Shown here one piece after another: positions 26,023 to 34,475 of a DNA stretch of 64,000 bases. Position 1 is the first letter of the stretch, and every line of letters begins with the position of its first letter. Under the pieces are notes generated by a model, which did not search any database, had not been told where the DNA came from, and saw only the letters and a list, made by a program, of their open reading frames with translations. The translations under genes were made by a program, and so were the position numbers. Origin of the DNA: Lactobacillus panisapium (GTDB taxonomy: Bacteria; Bacillota; Bacilli; Lactobacillales; Lactobacillaceae); assembly GCF_019469265.1 (NCBI RefSeq), contig NZ_CP048268.1, positions 1,023,501 to 1,087,500 on the forward strand, given 5' to 3'.

Positions 26023-28476
26023 ATGGCAACAAAAGAACGAATTCGTGAAATGCCGCTTGAGCAGGTCATGGGTGAACGTTTTGGAAGATACTCCAAGTAC
26101 ATTATTCAAGAACGGGCTTTGCCGGATATTCGTGATGGTTTGAAACCCGTTCAAAGAAGAATCTTGTATGCTATGTACCGGGACGGGAATACCTATGACA
26201 AACCCTTTAAAAAGGCTGCCAAGGCGGTTGGTAATATCATGGGTAACTTCCATCCCCATGGTGACAGTTCAATCTATGGTGCTTTAGTTCACTTGTCACA
26301 AGATTGGAAGATGCGTGAGACTTTAATTGAAATGCACGGTAACAACGGTTCAATGGATGGTGACGGTCCTGCGGCGATGCGTTACACGGAATCACGTTTA
26401 AGCAAAATATCAAATATGCTTTTACAGGACATTGATAAAGATACGGTTAATATGGTGCTTAATTTCGATGACACGGAATATGAACCAACCGTTTTACCTG
26501 TCCGTTTTCCTAATCTATTAGTTAATGGTTCAACGGGAATTTCAGCTGGTTATGCAACAGAAATTCCGCCACACAACTTAACGGAAGTAATTGATGCGAC
26601 CATCTATTTATTAAAGCACCCGGATGCAACCTTAGATGACTTAATGAAGTTTGTTAAAGGTCCCGATTTTCCTACCGGTGCAATCGTGATGGGACAAAAA
26701 GGGCTAAAAGAAGCGTATGAAACTGGTCGTGGTCGTGTGCAAGTGCGGGCCAAGTCATCTATTCAGGAAATTCGTGGTCACCGTGAAGAAATTGTCATTA
26801 CGGAAATACCATATGCAGTCAATAAGGCTCTTTTAGTCAAAAAGATGGATGAAATCCGTTTGAATAAAGAAATTGACGGCATTGCGGAAGTACGTGATGA
26901 AACTGATCGTCATGGTTTGTCAATTGTTGTCGAACTTAAAAAGGGTGCAGATGCACAAAATATTTTAAATTATCTTTTTAAGAACACGGAATTACAAGTT
27001 TCCTACAACTTCAACATGGTCGCAATTGATCATATGACACCAATGCAAGTTGGTTTAAAGCATATCCTAGCGTCTTATTTGGAGCATGAGAAAGATGTAG
27101 TTACTAAAAGAACTAAGTACGACCTTAATAAAGCAGAGAATCGCCTAGAAATTATTCAAGGTTTGATTCACGCGATGGATATCCTTGATGAAGTAATTAA
27201 GGTGATTCGTGCTTCAAAGAATAAAACTGAAGCGAAGGTTAATTTGGCTAAAAAGTTCGGTTTTACTGAACGGCAAGCAGAGGCAATCGTTTCTTTGCAG
27301 CTTTACCGGTTAACTAATACCGATGTTGATGCATTAGTTGATGAGCAGACTGATTTAAACCAAAAGATTGCTCGGTATCAAACTTTGTTATCTGATTCAA
27401 AGGTTTTAGATAAAGAAGTCATTAAAGAGCTGTCGATTGTTAAGCGTGAATTTGGTAATCCAAGGCGAACGGAAATTTCGGCTGAAACGGCCAAGATTCA
27501 GATTGATGAAAAAGCATTGGTTGCTGATGAGCAAGTTCGAGTCCTAATAAGTAGGGATGGCTATTTAAAGCGTTCCTCTTTGCGTTCTTGGCAATCTAGT
27601 GATGATGAAGATAATGGTTTGCCGGATGGGGATGAAGTTGTTTTTGAAAAAACACTATCAACTCTGACCAATCTTTATCTCTTTACTAATCGCGGGAATT
27701 TGATTTACCGGCCAGTTAATGAATTAGTTGAAACTAAGTGGAAGGATACTGGTCAGCACCTTTCACAGGAAATTGGCTTAAACAGTGAAGAGCAAATCAT
27801 CCGGGTCTTTGAATTTGATCAGCTTGATCAAGATGTCAACTTCCTGCTTGCAACTGATGATGGTTATATTAAGCAATTGCAATTGCAGAACCTGCAACCG
27901 ACTAGAACCTACCGTTCCCGGGCAATTACTGCAATTAAAATGAAGAAAGATGATAGCCAGGTCGTACGAGTTGATTTAATTAAGCCGGATACTAAAGCAG
28001 AAATAATTTTATTTACCCATAAGGCATACGCTGTACGCTATGATGTCAGTGAAGTTCCTGAATCTGGTGCTAAAGCAGCCGGGGTAAAATCAGTTAACTT
28101 AAAAGATGATGATTTTGTTGTTTCTTATATTTTAGTTGATCCGCAATATTTCAATTTGGTACGAGTTGGCTTGGTAACGCAGCGAGGTGCATTTAAACAA
28201 TTTAAAGTAAAACTAATTAATAAAGTTTCGCGTGCTAAACGCGGCGTTCTCGTATTGCGAGAACTCAAAAATAATCCTCATCGCATAGTAGCAGTGGCGT
28301 CATATGGCCAAGACCACAAATTAACAATTACTACTAGCAGCAAAAGGCGGATTAAACTGGAAACAAATGATTATCCACTTGGTGATCGCTATTCAAATGG
28401 TTCATTCGTAGTGGATACGACAAGTGACGGCATACCTGTTAATTTACAAATTGGTAAACCACTTAGTTCGAGATAA
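26023..28476 (+). CDS. parC: Topoisomerase IV subunit A
   Basis: ParC is the DNA-cutting subunit of topoisomerase IV. The 817 residues contain the winged-helix catalytic region with Tyr121 (AMRYTES), the tower and coiled-coil domains, and a C-terminal beta-propeller of several blades. The quinolone-determining loop reads HPHGDSSIYGAL. Ser82-Ser83 are normal, but residue 86 is Gly, where pneumococcal ParC has Asp83, an acidic residue that helps hold fluoroquinolones. The ATG lies 15 bp after parE with AAGAGG upstream. Confidence 0.96.
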   Translation: MATKERIREMPLEQVMGERFGRYSKYIIQERALPDIRDGLKPVQRRILYAMYRDGNTYDKPFKKAAKAVGNIMGNFHPHGDSSIYGALVHLSQDWKMRETLIEMHGNNGSMDGDGPAAMRYTESRLSKISNMLLQDIDKDTVNMVLNFDDTEYEPTVLPVRFPNLLVNGSTGISAGYATEIPPHNLTEVIDATIYLLKHPDATLDDLMKFVKGPDFPTGAIVMGQKGLKEAYETGRGRVQVRAKSSIQEIRGHREEIVITEIPYAVNKALLVKKMDEIRLNKEIDGIAEVRDETDRHGLSIVVELKKGADAQNILNYLFKNTELQVSYNFNMVAIDHMTPMQVGLKHILASYLEHEKDVVTKRTKYDLNKAENRLEIIQGLIHAMDILDEVIKVIRASKNKTEAKVNLAKKFGFTERQAEAIVSLQLYRLTNTDVDALVDEQTDLNQKIARYQTLLSDSKVLDKEVIKELSIVKREFGNPRRTEISAETAKIQIDEKALVADEQVRVLISRDGYLKRSSLRSWQSSDDEDNGLPDGDEVVFEKTLSTLTNLYLFTNRGNLIYRPVNELVETKWKDTGQHLSQEIGLNSEEQIIRVFEFDQLDQDVNFLLATDDGYIKQLQLQNLQPTRTYRSRAITAIKMKKDDSQVVRVDLIKPDTKAEIILFTHKAYAVRYDVSEVPESGAKAAGVKSVNLKDDDFVVSYILVDPQYFNLVRVGLVTQRGAFKQFKVKLINKVSRAKRGVLVLRELKNNPHRIVAVASYGQDHKLTITTSSKRRIKLETNDYPLGDRYSNGSFVVDTTSDGIPVNLQIGKPLSSR

Positions 28477-28538
28477 ATTTTATTTACTTATACACTGTAA
28501 ATAGGCTAAAAAAGGCTTAATTGACTTTGAATTATACT

Positions 28539-28567
28539 TTGACATGTAATATTTTTTGACAGATAAT
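28539..28567 (+). promoter_or_regulatory. SigA-type promoter for the LysR gene
   Basis: TTGACA (28539-28544) and GATAAT (28562-28567) are separated by 17 bp, a near-consensus vegetative promoter 48 bp before the LysR start codon. A second TTGACA at 28556-28561 sits inside the spacer. Confidence 0.7.
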
Positions 28568-28615
28568 AGCATATAAATAGGGTTATATTATTGTTAAGAT
28601 AGAAGGATAAATTTT

Positions 28616-29551
28616 ATGCCTAAAACAGATACAATACTCTCAACTAAGTCTTTACATTATTTTTTACAGCTGATTGATACTATGAACTATACTCAAGCGG
28701 CCCAAATCTTAGGAATTACACAACCAGCTTTGACTCAACAAATTAAAAAAATCGAGCACGCGATTGGTACTCCTTTGTTTGGACAGATGGGTAAGAAGCT
28801 TTATCTGACTGAAGCAGGCAAGCAGCTGCAAACGGGTGCAATCAAGCTTTTGGGGACAATCAATTCAGTTGTCAATGATATTCAGGAGTTTACTCAAGCA
28901 GATAAGGGTAATATCTCAATCGGAGTCTTAGATAGTGTAGACTCTGAAGTATTACGAAAGTTTTTGGTCAAATTTAACCAAAAAAGTCCTGATATAACCG
29001 TAAACGTATGCTATTTTAATCGGAAGGATCTTTGGTATAATCTGGACAATAATTTAATTGATTTGGCACTTATTTATGTGCCGGATAATATGAAGAAGAG
29101 TCAGGTTAATCTCCAGAATCAATACGATTACATGAAAGTTTGTGAAGATCGGCTTACGATCTTGACGCATGATAAAAAAGCGAAGGCTGGAAAATCTTAC
29201 CCGGTTTCTGAATTTATTGACAGACAGTGGGTAGCATATCCAGATAATTTTTATCTGACCCAAATAATGAGGGAAAAATTTGGTAGTAAGATGAATGCTA
29301 AAAATGGCATGAAGGTGCCGCTCAGCTTTTCTTCAACAAAGCAATTGCTTGATACGGCTGAAGAAACTGAGTACGATACTTTTATTAATAACTCATACTA
29401 TCAATTACATAAAAATGACATCAATTTAACCCCGATTTATTTGAAAGATGATACAAAATTCTCAACGTCAGTAATTTATCGCAAGGGTAAAAAAGACGTT
29501 CCCCGAATTGAACGCTTTTTAGCCGAATTCAAAAAATTCTTGGATGAATAA
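28616..29551 (+). CDS. LysR-family transcriptional regulator
   Basis: The 311-residue protein has the LysR N-terminal winged helix: SLHYFLQLIDTMNYTQAAQILGITQPALTQQIKKIEHAIGTPLF at about residues 12-55, with GKKLYLTEAGK in the wing. The rest is a two-lobed effector-binding domain (NISIGVLDSVDSEVLRKF...). The effector is not predictable. The nearest possible target is ppaC immediately downstream in the same direction; LysR regulators usually act on a divergent gene, which is lacking here. AGAAGGA precedes the ATG. Confidence 0.88.
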   Translation: MPKTDTILSTKSLHYFLQLIDTMNYTQAAQILGITQPALTQQIKKIEHAIGTPLFGQMGKKLYLTEAGKQLQTGAIKLLGTINSVVNDIQEFTQADKGNISIGVLDSVDSEVLRKFLVKFNQKSPDITVNVCYFNRKDLWYNLDNNLIDLALIYVPDNMKKSQVNLQNQYDYMKVCEDRLTILTHDKKAKAGKSYPVSEFIDRQWVAYPDNFYLTQIMREKFGSKMNAKNGMKVPLSFSSTKQLLDTAEETEYDTFINNSYYQLHKNDINLTPIYLKDDTKFSTSVIYRKGKKDVPRIERFLAEFKKFLDE

Positions 29552-29612
29552 GCATTATTAGGTAAACTTAATAATGAAGAATAATATTTTTGAAAGAAAA
29601 AGAGGAAGATTA

Positions 29613-30542
29613 ATGGAAAAAGAGTTAATTTTTGGCCATCAAAATCCTGATACAGATGCGATTGGGACTGCTATTGCATACTCATACTTGCAAAACAAGC
29701 TGGGTTATAATACTGAGCCAGTTGCATTGGGTGAGGCTAATGATGAGACTGCATTTGCGCTGAAAAAATTTGGCTTTGAAGCTCCTAGAGTTATTAAAAC
29801 TGCCGCAAATGAAGTAGACAAGGTAATGCTTGTTGATCACAATGAACCGCAGCAAAGTGTTTCAGATATTGATCAGGTAACTGTTACTCATGTGGTTGAT
29901 CACCATCGAATTATGAATTTTAATACTAGCTCACCATTATTCTACCTAGCTGCTCCTGTTGGCTGTACAAGTACGATTATGTGGCAATTATATCAGCACT
30001 ACAATGTTGAAATTCCCCAAAATATCGCTGGAATTATGCTTTCCGCAATTATTTCCGATACTTTGCTTTTGAAATCACCGACAACTACGGATGAAGATAA
30101 GAAAGCAGTTAAAGCATTAGCAGAAATTGCTGACGTGGACTACGAAAAATATGGTCTTGAAGAATTAAAGGCTGGAACTAATATCGCCAGCAAGTCTGAA
30201 GAAGACTTAATTGACTTAGATGCTAAGAGCTTTGATTTAAACGGCAAAACTGTCCGTGTAGCGCAAATTAATGTGGTTGACTTACCAGAAGCGATGGAAC
30301 GTAAAAATGCCTTCTTGAAGGCAATGAACGCTGCTTCAGCAAGTGAAAATTATGATTTGTTCATGTTGCTAATTACTAATGTACTTGACTCTGATTCAAA
30401 GGCATTAGTAACCGGCTCAGATGATGCTATAGCAGCATTTGAGAAGGCTTTTGGCAAGGTTGCTGATTCAGAAATTAGTTTGCCAGGGGTAGTATCACGT
30501 AAAAAGCAAGTGGTTCCGCCATTGACTGAAGCATTTAACTAA
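29613..30542 (+). CDS. ppaC: Manganese-dependent inorganic pyrophosphatase
   Basis: This family II pyrophosphatase of the DHH superfamily hydrolyses pyrophosphate to drive biosynthesis. The start is ATG 29613 ([23 protein letters not shown]), preceded by AGAGGAAG; a longer in-frame reading is rejected. The 309 residues contain metal-binding [16 protein letters not shown] and VDHHR, the [15 protein letters not shown] loop, and C-terminal [10 protein letters not shown] for substrate binding. Length is as expected. It is the last + strand gene before the replication terminus region and has its own strong terminator. Confidence 0.96.
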   Translation: MEKELIFGHQNPDTDAIGTAIAYSYLQNKLGYNTEPVALGEANDETAFALKKFGFEAPRVIKTAANEVDKVMLVDHNEPQQSVSDIDQVTVTHVVDHHRIMNFNTSSPLFYLAAPVGCTSTIMWQLYQHYNVEIPQNIAGIMLSAIISDTLLLKSPTTTDEDKKAVKALAEIADVDYEKYGLEELKAGTNIASKSEEDLIDLDAKSFDLNGKTVRVAQINVVDLPEAMERKNAFLKAMNAASASENYDLFMLLITNVLDSDSKALVTGSDDAIAAFEKAFGKVADSEISLPGVVSRKKQVVPPLTEAFN

Positions 30543-30565
30543 AAACAAAATAAACAAAGCAATAG

Positions 30566-30606
30566 AAAAAGCACAAGGTAGGTGAGAAGCCTAACTTGTG
30601 CTTTTT
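30566..30606 (+). terminator. Terminator after ppaC
   Basis: AAAAAGCACAAG pairs with CTTGTGCTTTTT, with an inner TAGG/CCTA stem and a purine loop. It also faces the end of the convergent XRE gene and may serve both. Confidence 0.85.
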
Positions 30607-30623
30607 AGTTTTAGGATTAATTC

Positions 30624-30983
30624 TTAATCTTTATTAATTTCTTTGGCCAGAATAATGAAAGACTTGCATACTCTTTCAGCTTTTTCTGGATCCATCTTTC
30701 TTAATTCATTAAGAACCTTCTTGATAAATACCGGTGTATTATCATGATGATTTTCAACCTTAACTTCTTTGAAGCGGTAAGCATTCATAATAATATCCGG
30801 CGTAGTAGTATTCAAAGCTCTAGCAATAGAATCCAATTTTTGAATACTAATGTTTTGGTTCTTAGTTCTTTCAAGACGTGAAATAAAGTTAACTGACAAA
30901 TCGCTTAATTCAGCGAGGTCCTCCTGTGTCAGCTTCTGCTCACGTCTACGACGGCATATCTCTTTTCCTAAATTTATACTCAT
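30624..30983 (-). CDS. XRE-family HTH regulator
   Basis: The product is 119 residues. Residues 6-65 form a Cro/CI-type helix-turn-helix: LGKEICRRRREQKLTQEDLAELSDLSVNFISRLER, then ISIQKLDSIARALN. The C-terminal part is short, charged and helical (IKKVLNELRKMDPEKAERVCKSFIIL). It is a stand-alone gene bordering the terminus intergenic region. A 10-bp inverted repeat upstream of its start (31011-31050) is a plausible autoregulatory operator. No toxin, methylase or phage gene accompanies it, so its target is unknown. Confidence 0.85.
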   Translation of the reverse strand: MSINLGKEICRRRREQKLTQEDLAELSDLSVNFISRLERTKNQNISIQKLDSIARALNTTTPDIIMNAYRFKEVKVENHHDNTPVFIKKVLNELRKMDPEKAERVCKSFIILAKEINKD

Positions 30984-31010
30984 GGAATAAATTCAACCCT
31001 TTCAAAAATA

Positions 31011-31050
31011 TAATTCCATATTACATAATAACAGATTAATTATGGAATTA
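31011..31050. promoter_or_regulatory. 10-bp inverted repeat upstream of the XRE gene
   Basis: TAATTCCATA (31011-31020) and TATGGAATTA (31041-31050) are perfect inverse complements spaced so that their centres are 30 bp apart, about three helical turns. They lie 28 bp before the XRE start codon, over its likely promoter, as expected for an operator bound by a dimer or tetramer of that regulator. Confidence 0.45.
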
Positions 31051-31621
31051 AAAACTAAAACAATAAAAATAATGAATAAAACGCTTAAATTCAACTAAAA
31101 CTTAAACAAAAACAGTCAAATAAAAACACTTTAAACTATACCCCAGATAGTATTGTAGGACAAAATAGAAAAAAATCAAATAAAAACTACTAAAAAAATC
31201 AACTTAAAATGGAAATTGAAAAAGTGGCAAATACTATTTTGCCTATTGGAAGGCTTGATTAGCAATGAAGTCCAAAATATGGTTAAGAATAGTTTTACCA
31301 AAAAGGGTAATAATATATAACATCAAGATGGAAAGCGCTTATTAATTTATTTTGAAAAACTGGCAATAATTAGCAAAATTGCTAAAAAGCAAAAGAAACA
31401 GTTCCAAAAATAATAAAATTCGCACAAACAAAAATTGCTTACAATTCTAAGAAAAATTTATAATCGCTTCAAAATTGAATAAGCAAATTAAACCAATTAT
31501 TACACTAAATACATCAAATTAAAAAAGATAATTTGACGGTTGCTACAAACTTAAATAAATGCAGGTCCTAAGAAAGTAAATAAAGGGTATAGCAAGTGAA
31601 AATGATTCAATCCGTAAGATA

Positions 31622-31649
31622 ACTTCGTATAATATATATTATGTAAAGT
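31622..31649 (+). other. dif: dif site for chromosome dimer resolution
   Basis: The 28-bp site has the arm ACTTCGTATAA, the centre TATATA and the arm TTATGTAAAGT. It differs from the B. subtilis dif, as I know it, at three positions only: C to G and G to T in the left arm, and C to G near the end of the right arm. The 11-6-11 structure is kept exactly. It lies where gene orientation switches from mostly + to mostly -, as expected for a terminus. Recombinases of the XerC/XerD type would act here. Confidence 0.9.
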
Positions 31650-32166
31650 TGTCTCAATTTTATCAATGACTGCCAGTTGTTTTAGTAGAAGTGCGTTTTG
31701 CCAAAATCTGTTAATAATCAACGACAATCGACCTAATATTACTATTTAAGTTTTAAGCAGTAGTTAGTTTAATTCCTCTTAGCTTATTCGACAAATCTTA
31801 CACTACTGACTTTAGAGAGTCTTAATAATTTTCAATAAAGGCAGTTTTATTGCTGAAATAAAACTATTGTCGTCAAGAAAACCAGTAGAAGTTAATTAAT
31901 GACACACTTGATAACTTGATGCTTTCACGGTTAGTTTGAGCAAGCAAAAGCGTTCTGTTGCTGTTTAACTAGCTGTTTAACTATAAGATATCTTGGTGAG
32001 GAATTTGAACAAGTAAATGAAGATCACCACTAGCATGTATGAACTGAACGAAAAAACTATTCTCTGCCAGGATGCATTTGCTAGTAGAGTACTAATTTTA
32101 CCCGGTATGGTTTGCTGCTTAAAATACTTTAGCTATCCGCGCTAAATAAGCAAAATTTTATTTTGG

Positions 32167-32194
32167 TATCATTAAAACTATAATTTTAATGATA
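32167..32194 (+). other. Second Xer-type 11-6-11 palindrome, difSL-like
   Basis: TATCATTAAAA (32167-32177), CTATAA centre (32178-32183) and TTTTAATGATA (32184-32194) form a perfect palindrome with dif geometry, 473 bp before the xerS-type gene. The middle, AAAACTATAATTTT, agrees with the core of streptococcal/lactococcal difSL sites as I remember it. No T-run follows on either strand, so it is not a terminator. Function as an XerS site is inference. Confidence 0.5.
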
Positions 32195-32605
32195 AGTAAA
32201 AGTAGCTATCTGACAGGCTTTTGCTGAATTTGCTTAAATCTAACTCAAAAATATTATAAAAGTGATTACATAATTTTTGTTAAAGTCATTTGCAAATTAT
32301 TCTAGTAATTAAAGTTTTAACTACTAACTTGGCAACTTGGGCGGTTTTGGCTGGATTTATTCAAAATATCTGTTTTTTATCGGCCTTTTTACCCTCCTGC
32401 GTGTTTCTTAATAAAAGGTTTCCCACACAAGGCTAAAGAACGCAATTTATCCTGCTTAGTTACCTAAAATGGTGCTGACCAAGTATTCTTTAACGTGGTC
32501 AACTTCCACTTATTATTGCAGTTAAATTAGCCTTATTAAGCCTCTTCTTCCCCACTTCCCACTCTTTCACTATAAAAAAGACAAACATACATTCAGATTT
32601 TGCTA

Positions 32606-32611
32606 TATAAT
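32606..32611 (+). promoter_or_regulatory. -10 element of the xerS-type gene
   Basis: TATAAT lies 28 bp before the GTG start, preceded by TTTTGCTA. A clear -35 is not seen, so recognition may rely on the -10 region. Confidence 0.45.
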
Positions 32612-32638
32612 AGTTAGTAAAAAAGCTAGGAGAACTAC

Positions 32639-33712
32639 GTGGAAACAAAAAAGTATTTGGATCTCATTCAAGAAGAATTAAATAAGATGCCGGATTTCGT
32701 TAAAGAGTACAATTTTGGTACCAGTCATTCTTTAGCGACATCGTACCAGTATCTTACAGAAATTAGACGTTTTTTTGATTGGCTTCGTCATGAAGGCATT
32801 TCCCCTGCTGATACCAATCAAAAAATTAGTATCGAAACTTTGGCGACTTTGCACCGAAACGATATTATGCTCTATATCAATTATTTGGGCCATGTTCGAA
32901 ACAAGCAAGGTAATTTAAATTCACCGACAACGATTAACCGGTCAATTAATGCGTTGCGTTCCTTATTTAAATTTTTAACTATTACCGCTGATAATAATGA
33001 TGGAAAACCATATTTTGAGCGAAATGTAATGCTGAAGATTGACTCACTTAACAATACTGAGACGTTAAATTATCGTGCACATGTTTTGGAATCGCATATG
33101 TACACCGGGAAATTAAAATATCAGTTTTTAGATTTTATAGCTAATGAATTTGAAAAGCAGTGTAATGTTCATGCGCTACCTAGTTTTAAAGTCAATAAGG
33201 AGCGTGATATGGCTATTATTGCTTTAATTCTTGGAACCGGCATTCGCGTTTCAGAATGTGCCGGAATTGACCTTACCGATTTGAATTTAAAAAAGGCTAC
33301 TTTAGATGTCACCCGTAAAGGCGGACAGCGCGATAGCGTGCCGATTGCTCAATGGACACTAAACTATATATCCGACTATAAAAAAGTCCGCAGACAGCGT
33401 TATATGGCCTCAAAAAAGGAAACAGCTTTCTTCCTCACGAGGTGGCATCATCAAACAAAAAGAATTACGACCAATGCCATTGAAAAAATGGTTAATAAAT
33501 ATTCTGCTGCTTTTGGACACCCACTAACTCCACATAAATTACGGCATACACTCGCTTCCGAATTGTATGATGTGACTAAAGACCAGGTGTTAGTAGCACA
33601 GCAACTTGGACAAAAAGGTACCTCGGCTACCGATTTATACACGCACGTTGACCAAAAAAAGCAACGAGCAGCTTTAGATAGAATTGCTACAGCTAAAGAT
33701 AAAAAAGAATAG
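32639..33712 (+). CDS. xerS: XerS-type tyrosine recombinase
   Basis: The 357-residue recombinase starts at GTG 32639, 6 nt after AGGAG. It is longer than XerC/XerD and has the N-terminal DLIQEELNKMPDFVKEY segment and a long core-binding domain seen in XerS of streptococci and lactobacilli. Catalytic residues are Arg in GTGIRVSECAGI, Lys in TRKGGQRD, His-x-x-Arg in HKLRHTLASEL and Tyr in DLYTHVDQ. The motif usually read LGH is LGQKGTSATDLYTHV, so the second catalytic His seems replaced. It sits 1 kb from dif at the terminus, which fits a role in chromosome dimer resolution. Confidence 0.8.
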   Translation: METKKYLDLIQEELNKMPDFVKEYNFGTSHSLATSYQYLTEIRRFFDWLRHEGISPADTNQKISIETLATLHRNDIMLYINYLGHVRNKQGNLNSPTTINRSINALRSLFKFLTITADNNDGKPYFERNVMLKIDSLNNTETLNYRAHVLESHMYTGKLKYQFLDFIANEFEKQCNVHALPSFKVNKERDMAIIALILGTGIRVSECAGIDLTDLNLKKATLDVTRKGGQRDSVPIAQWTLNYISDYKKVRRQRYMASKKETAFFLTRWHHQTKRITTNAIEKMVNKYSAAFGHPLTPHKLRHTLASELYDVTKDQVLVAQQLGQKGTSATDLYTHVDQKKQRAALDRIATAKDKKE

Positions 33713-33719
33713 CTAAGAA

Positions 33720-33754
33720 AAAAGAACTCCAATAATGTTATGTGGAGTTCTTTT
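33720..33754. terminator. Bidirectional terminator between xerS and the nudix gene
   Basis: AAAAGAACTCCA / TGGAGTTCTTTT (12 bp) with an 11-nt loop, with A-runs on the left and T-runs on the right. It serves convergent xerS and the nudix gene. Confidence 0.85.
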
Positions 33755-33764
33755 TAGTTTTGTT

Positions 33765-34400
33765 TTAATCAAATAAAACTTGCCAGTTTGCGGCCTTATG
33801 AGCATCAAAACAAATTTTAATTTCTTCCGGTGTATTTCTAATAAGTGAAAGCGGCGGCAAATTGTCTAAGGAAAAATAGTCGCATTCAGTTGTTTCAGTA
33901 TTTTTTACAAAATCTCCACCTAGTTCATGACATAAAAAGATTACATTACAGACATTAATTGCTCGCTCAGTTCGGTCATGGCCATGAACGTTAGTTTTGC
34001 TGTTTCTGATTGCAATTACTTGATCAATTGCAATCTTTCGGCCCGATTCTTCCCGAGCTTCTTTAATACAGTTTTGCGCAACTGATAAATTTGGCTCGCA
34101 CCAACCGCCAGGCATTGACCAATGATCATCTGTAGTTTCGTGTACCAGCAATAGCTTATCATTCTTAAAAATTGCTGCACGTGTGGCCAATTTGGGTGTT
34201 TGGTAGCCATCATCGCTGCTGAATAAGTCCTTTACTTGCTTTAACGGCAAACCAGTTTTAGCTGCCATCATTTCAGTTGCAATTTCTCTAATGCGAGCAT
34301 ATCGTTCCAAATCAAAGCGATCATGACCATATTCCAGTCCATTTTGTGCGATACTTTGTAATTCAATTGCCCATTTTGAAAATTGATCCTTTTTTTCCAT
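33765..34400 (-). CDS. Nudix hydrolase with N-terminal Nudix_hydro_N domain
   Basis: The protein has 211 residues. The first 65 or so (FSKWAIELQSIAQNGLEYGHDRFDLERYARIREIA) match the helical domain found ahead of Nudix folds in ADP-ribose pyrophosphatase-like proteins of Firmicutes. The Nudix box reads GGWCEPNLSVAQNCIKEAREESG. The metal-binding REExEE-type core is present, with Leu at the first Glu position as in this subfamily. Likely substrates are nucleoside-diphosphate sugars such as ADP-ribose; not provable here. A stand-alone gene with the XRE-to-xerS terminus block on its other side. Confidence 0.85.
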   Translation of the reverse strand: MEKKDQFSKWAIELQSIAQNGLEYGHDRFDLERYARIREIATEMMAAKTGLPLKQVKDLFSSDDGYQTPKLATRAAIFKNDKLLLVHETTDDHWSMPGGWCEPNLSVAQNCIKEAREESGRKIAIDQVIAIRNSKTNVHGHDRTERAINVCNVIFLCHELGGDFVKNTETTECDYFSLDNLPPLSLIRNTPEEIKICFDAHKAANWQVLFD

Positions 34401-34442
34401 TATTGTTTCCTTTCAGCTGCAAGCAGCTCGATTTATTTTTAC

Positions 34443-34466
34443 AAAAAAAGCAACTGGAACAGTTGC
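34443..34466 (-). terminator. Terminator after the second degV gene
   Basis: On the - strand GCAACTG TTC CAGTTGC is followed by seven T, a compact intrinsic terminator 10 bp after the degV stop codon. Confidence 0.85.
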
Positions 34467-34475
34467 ATACATAAA

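Larger units (their letters stand above)
30984..32638. other. 1.65 kb gene-free replication-terminus region
   Basis: I find no convincing gene in this AT-rich stretch. The left part (to about 31.5 kb) is very A-rich on the + strand with many 4-5 base A-runs. It contains an inverted repeat near the XRE gene, a dif site (31622-31649), a second Xer-type palindrome (32167-32194), and a CTTCTTC (32544-32550). A broken + strand frame around 31183-31410 reads protein-like stretches (EGLISNEVQNMVKNS, stop, GKRLLIYFEKLAIISK) and may be a decayed gene. Gene orientation flips across the region. Confidence 0.8.

Noticed and set aside
31051..31130. Phased A-tracts (bent DNA)
   Set aside because: A-runs are frequent, but their centres are spaced irregularly (about 6 to 19 bp), so helical phasing is not supported.
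32167..32194. Reading the palindrome as a terminator
   Set aside because: No T-run follows on either strand and no gene ends next to it; the 11-6-11 layout fits a recombination site better.
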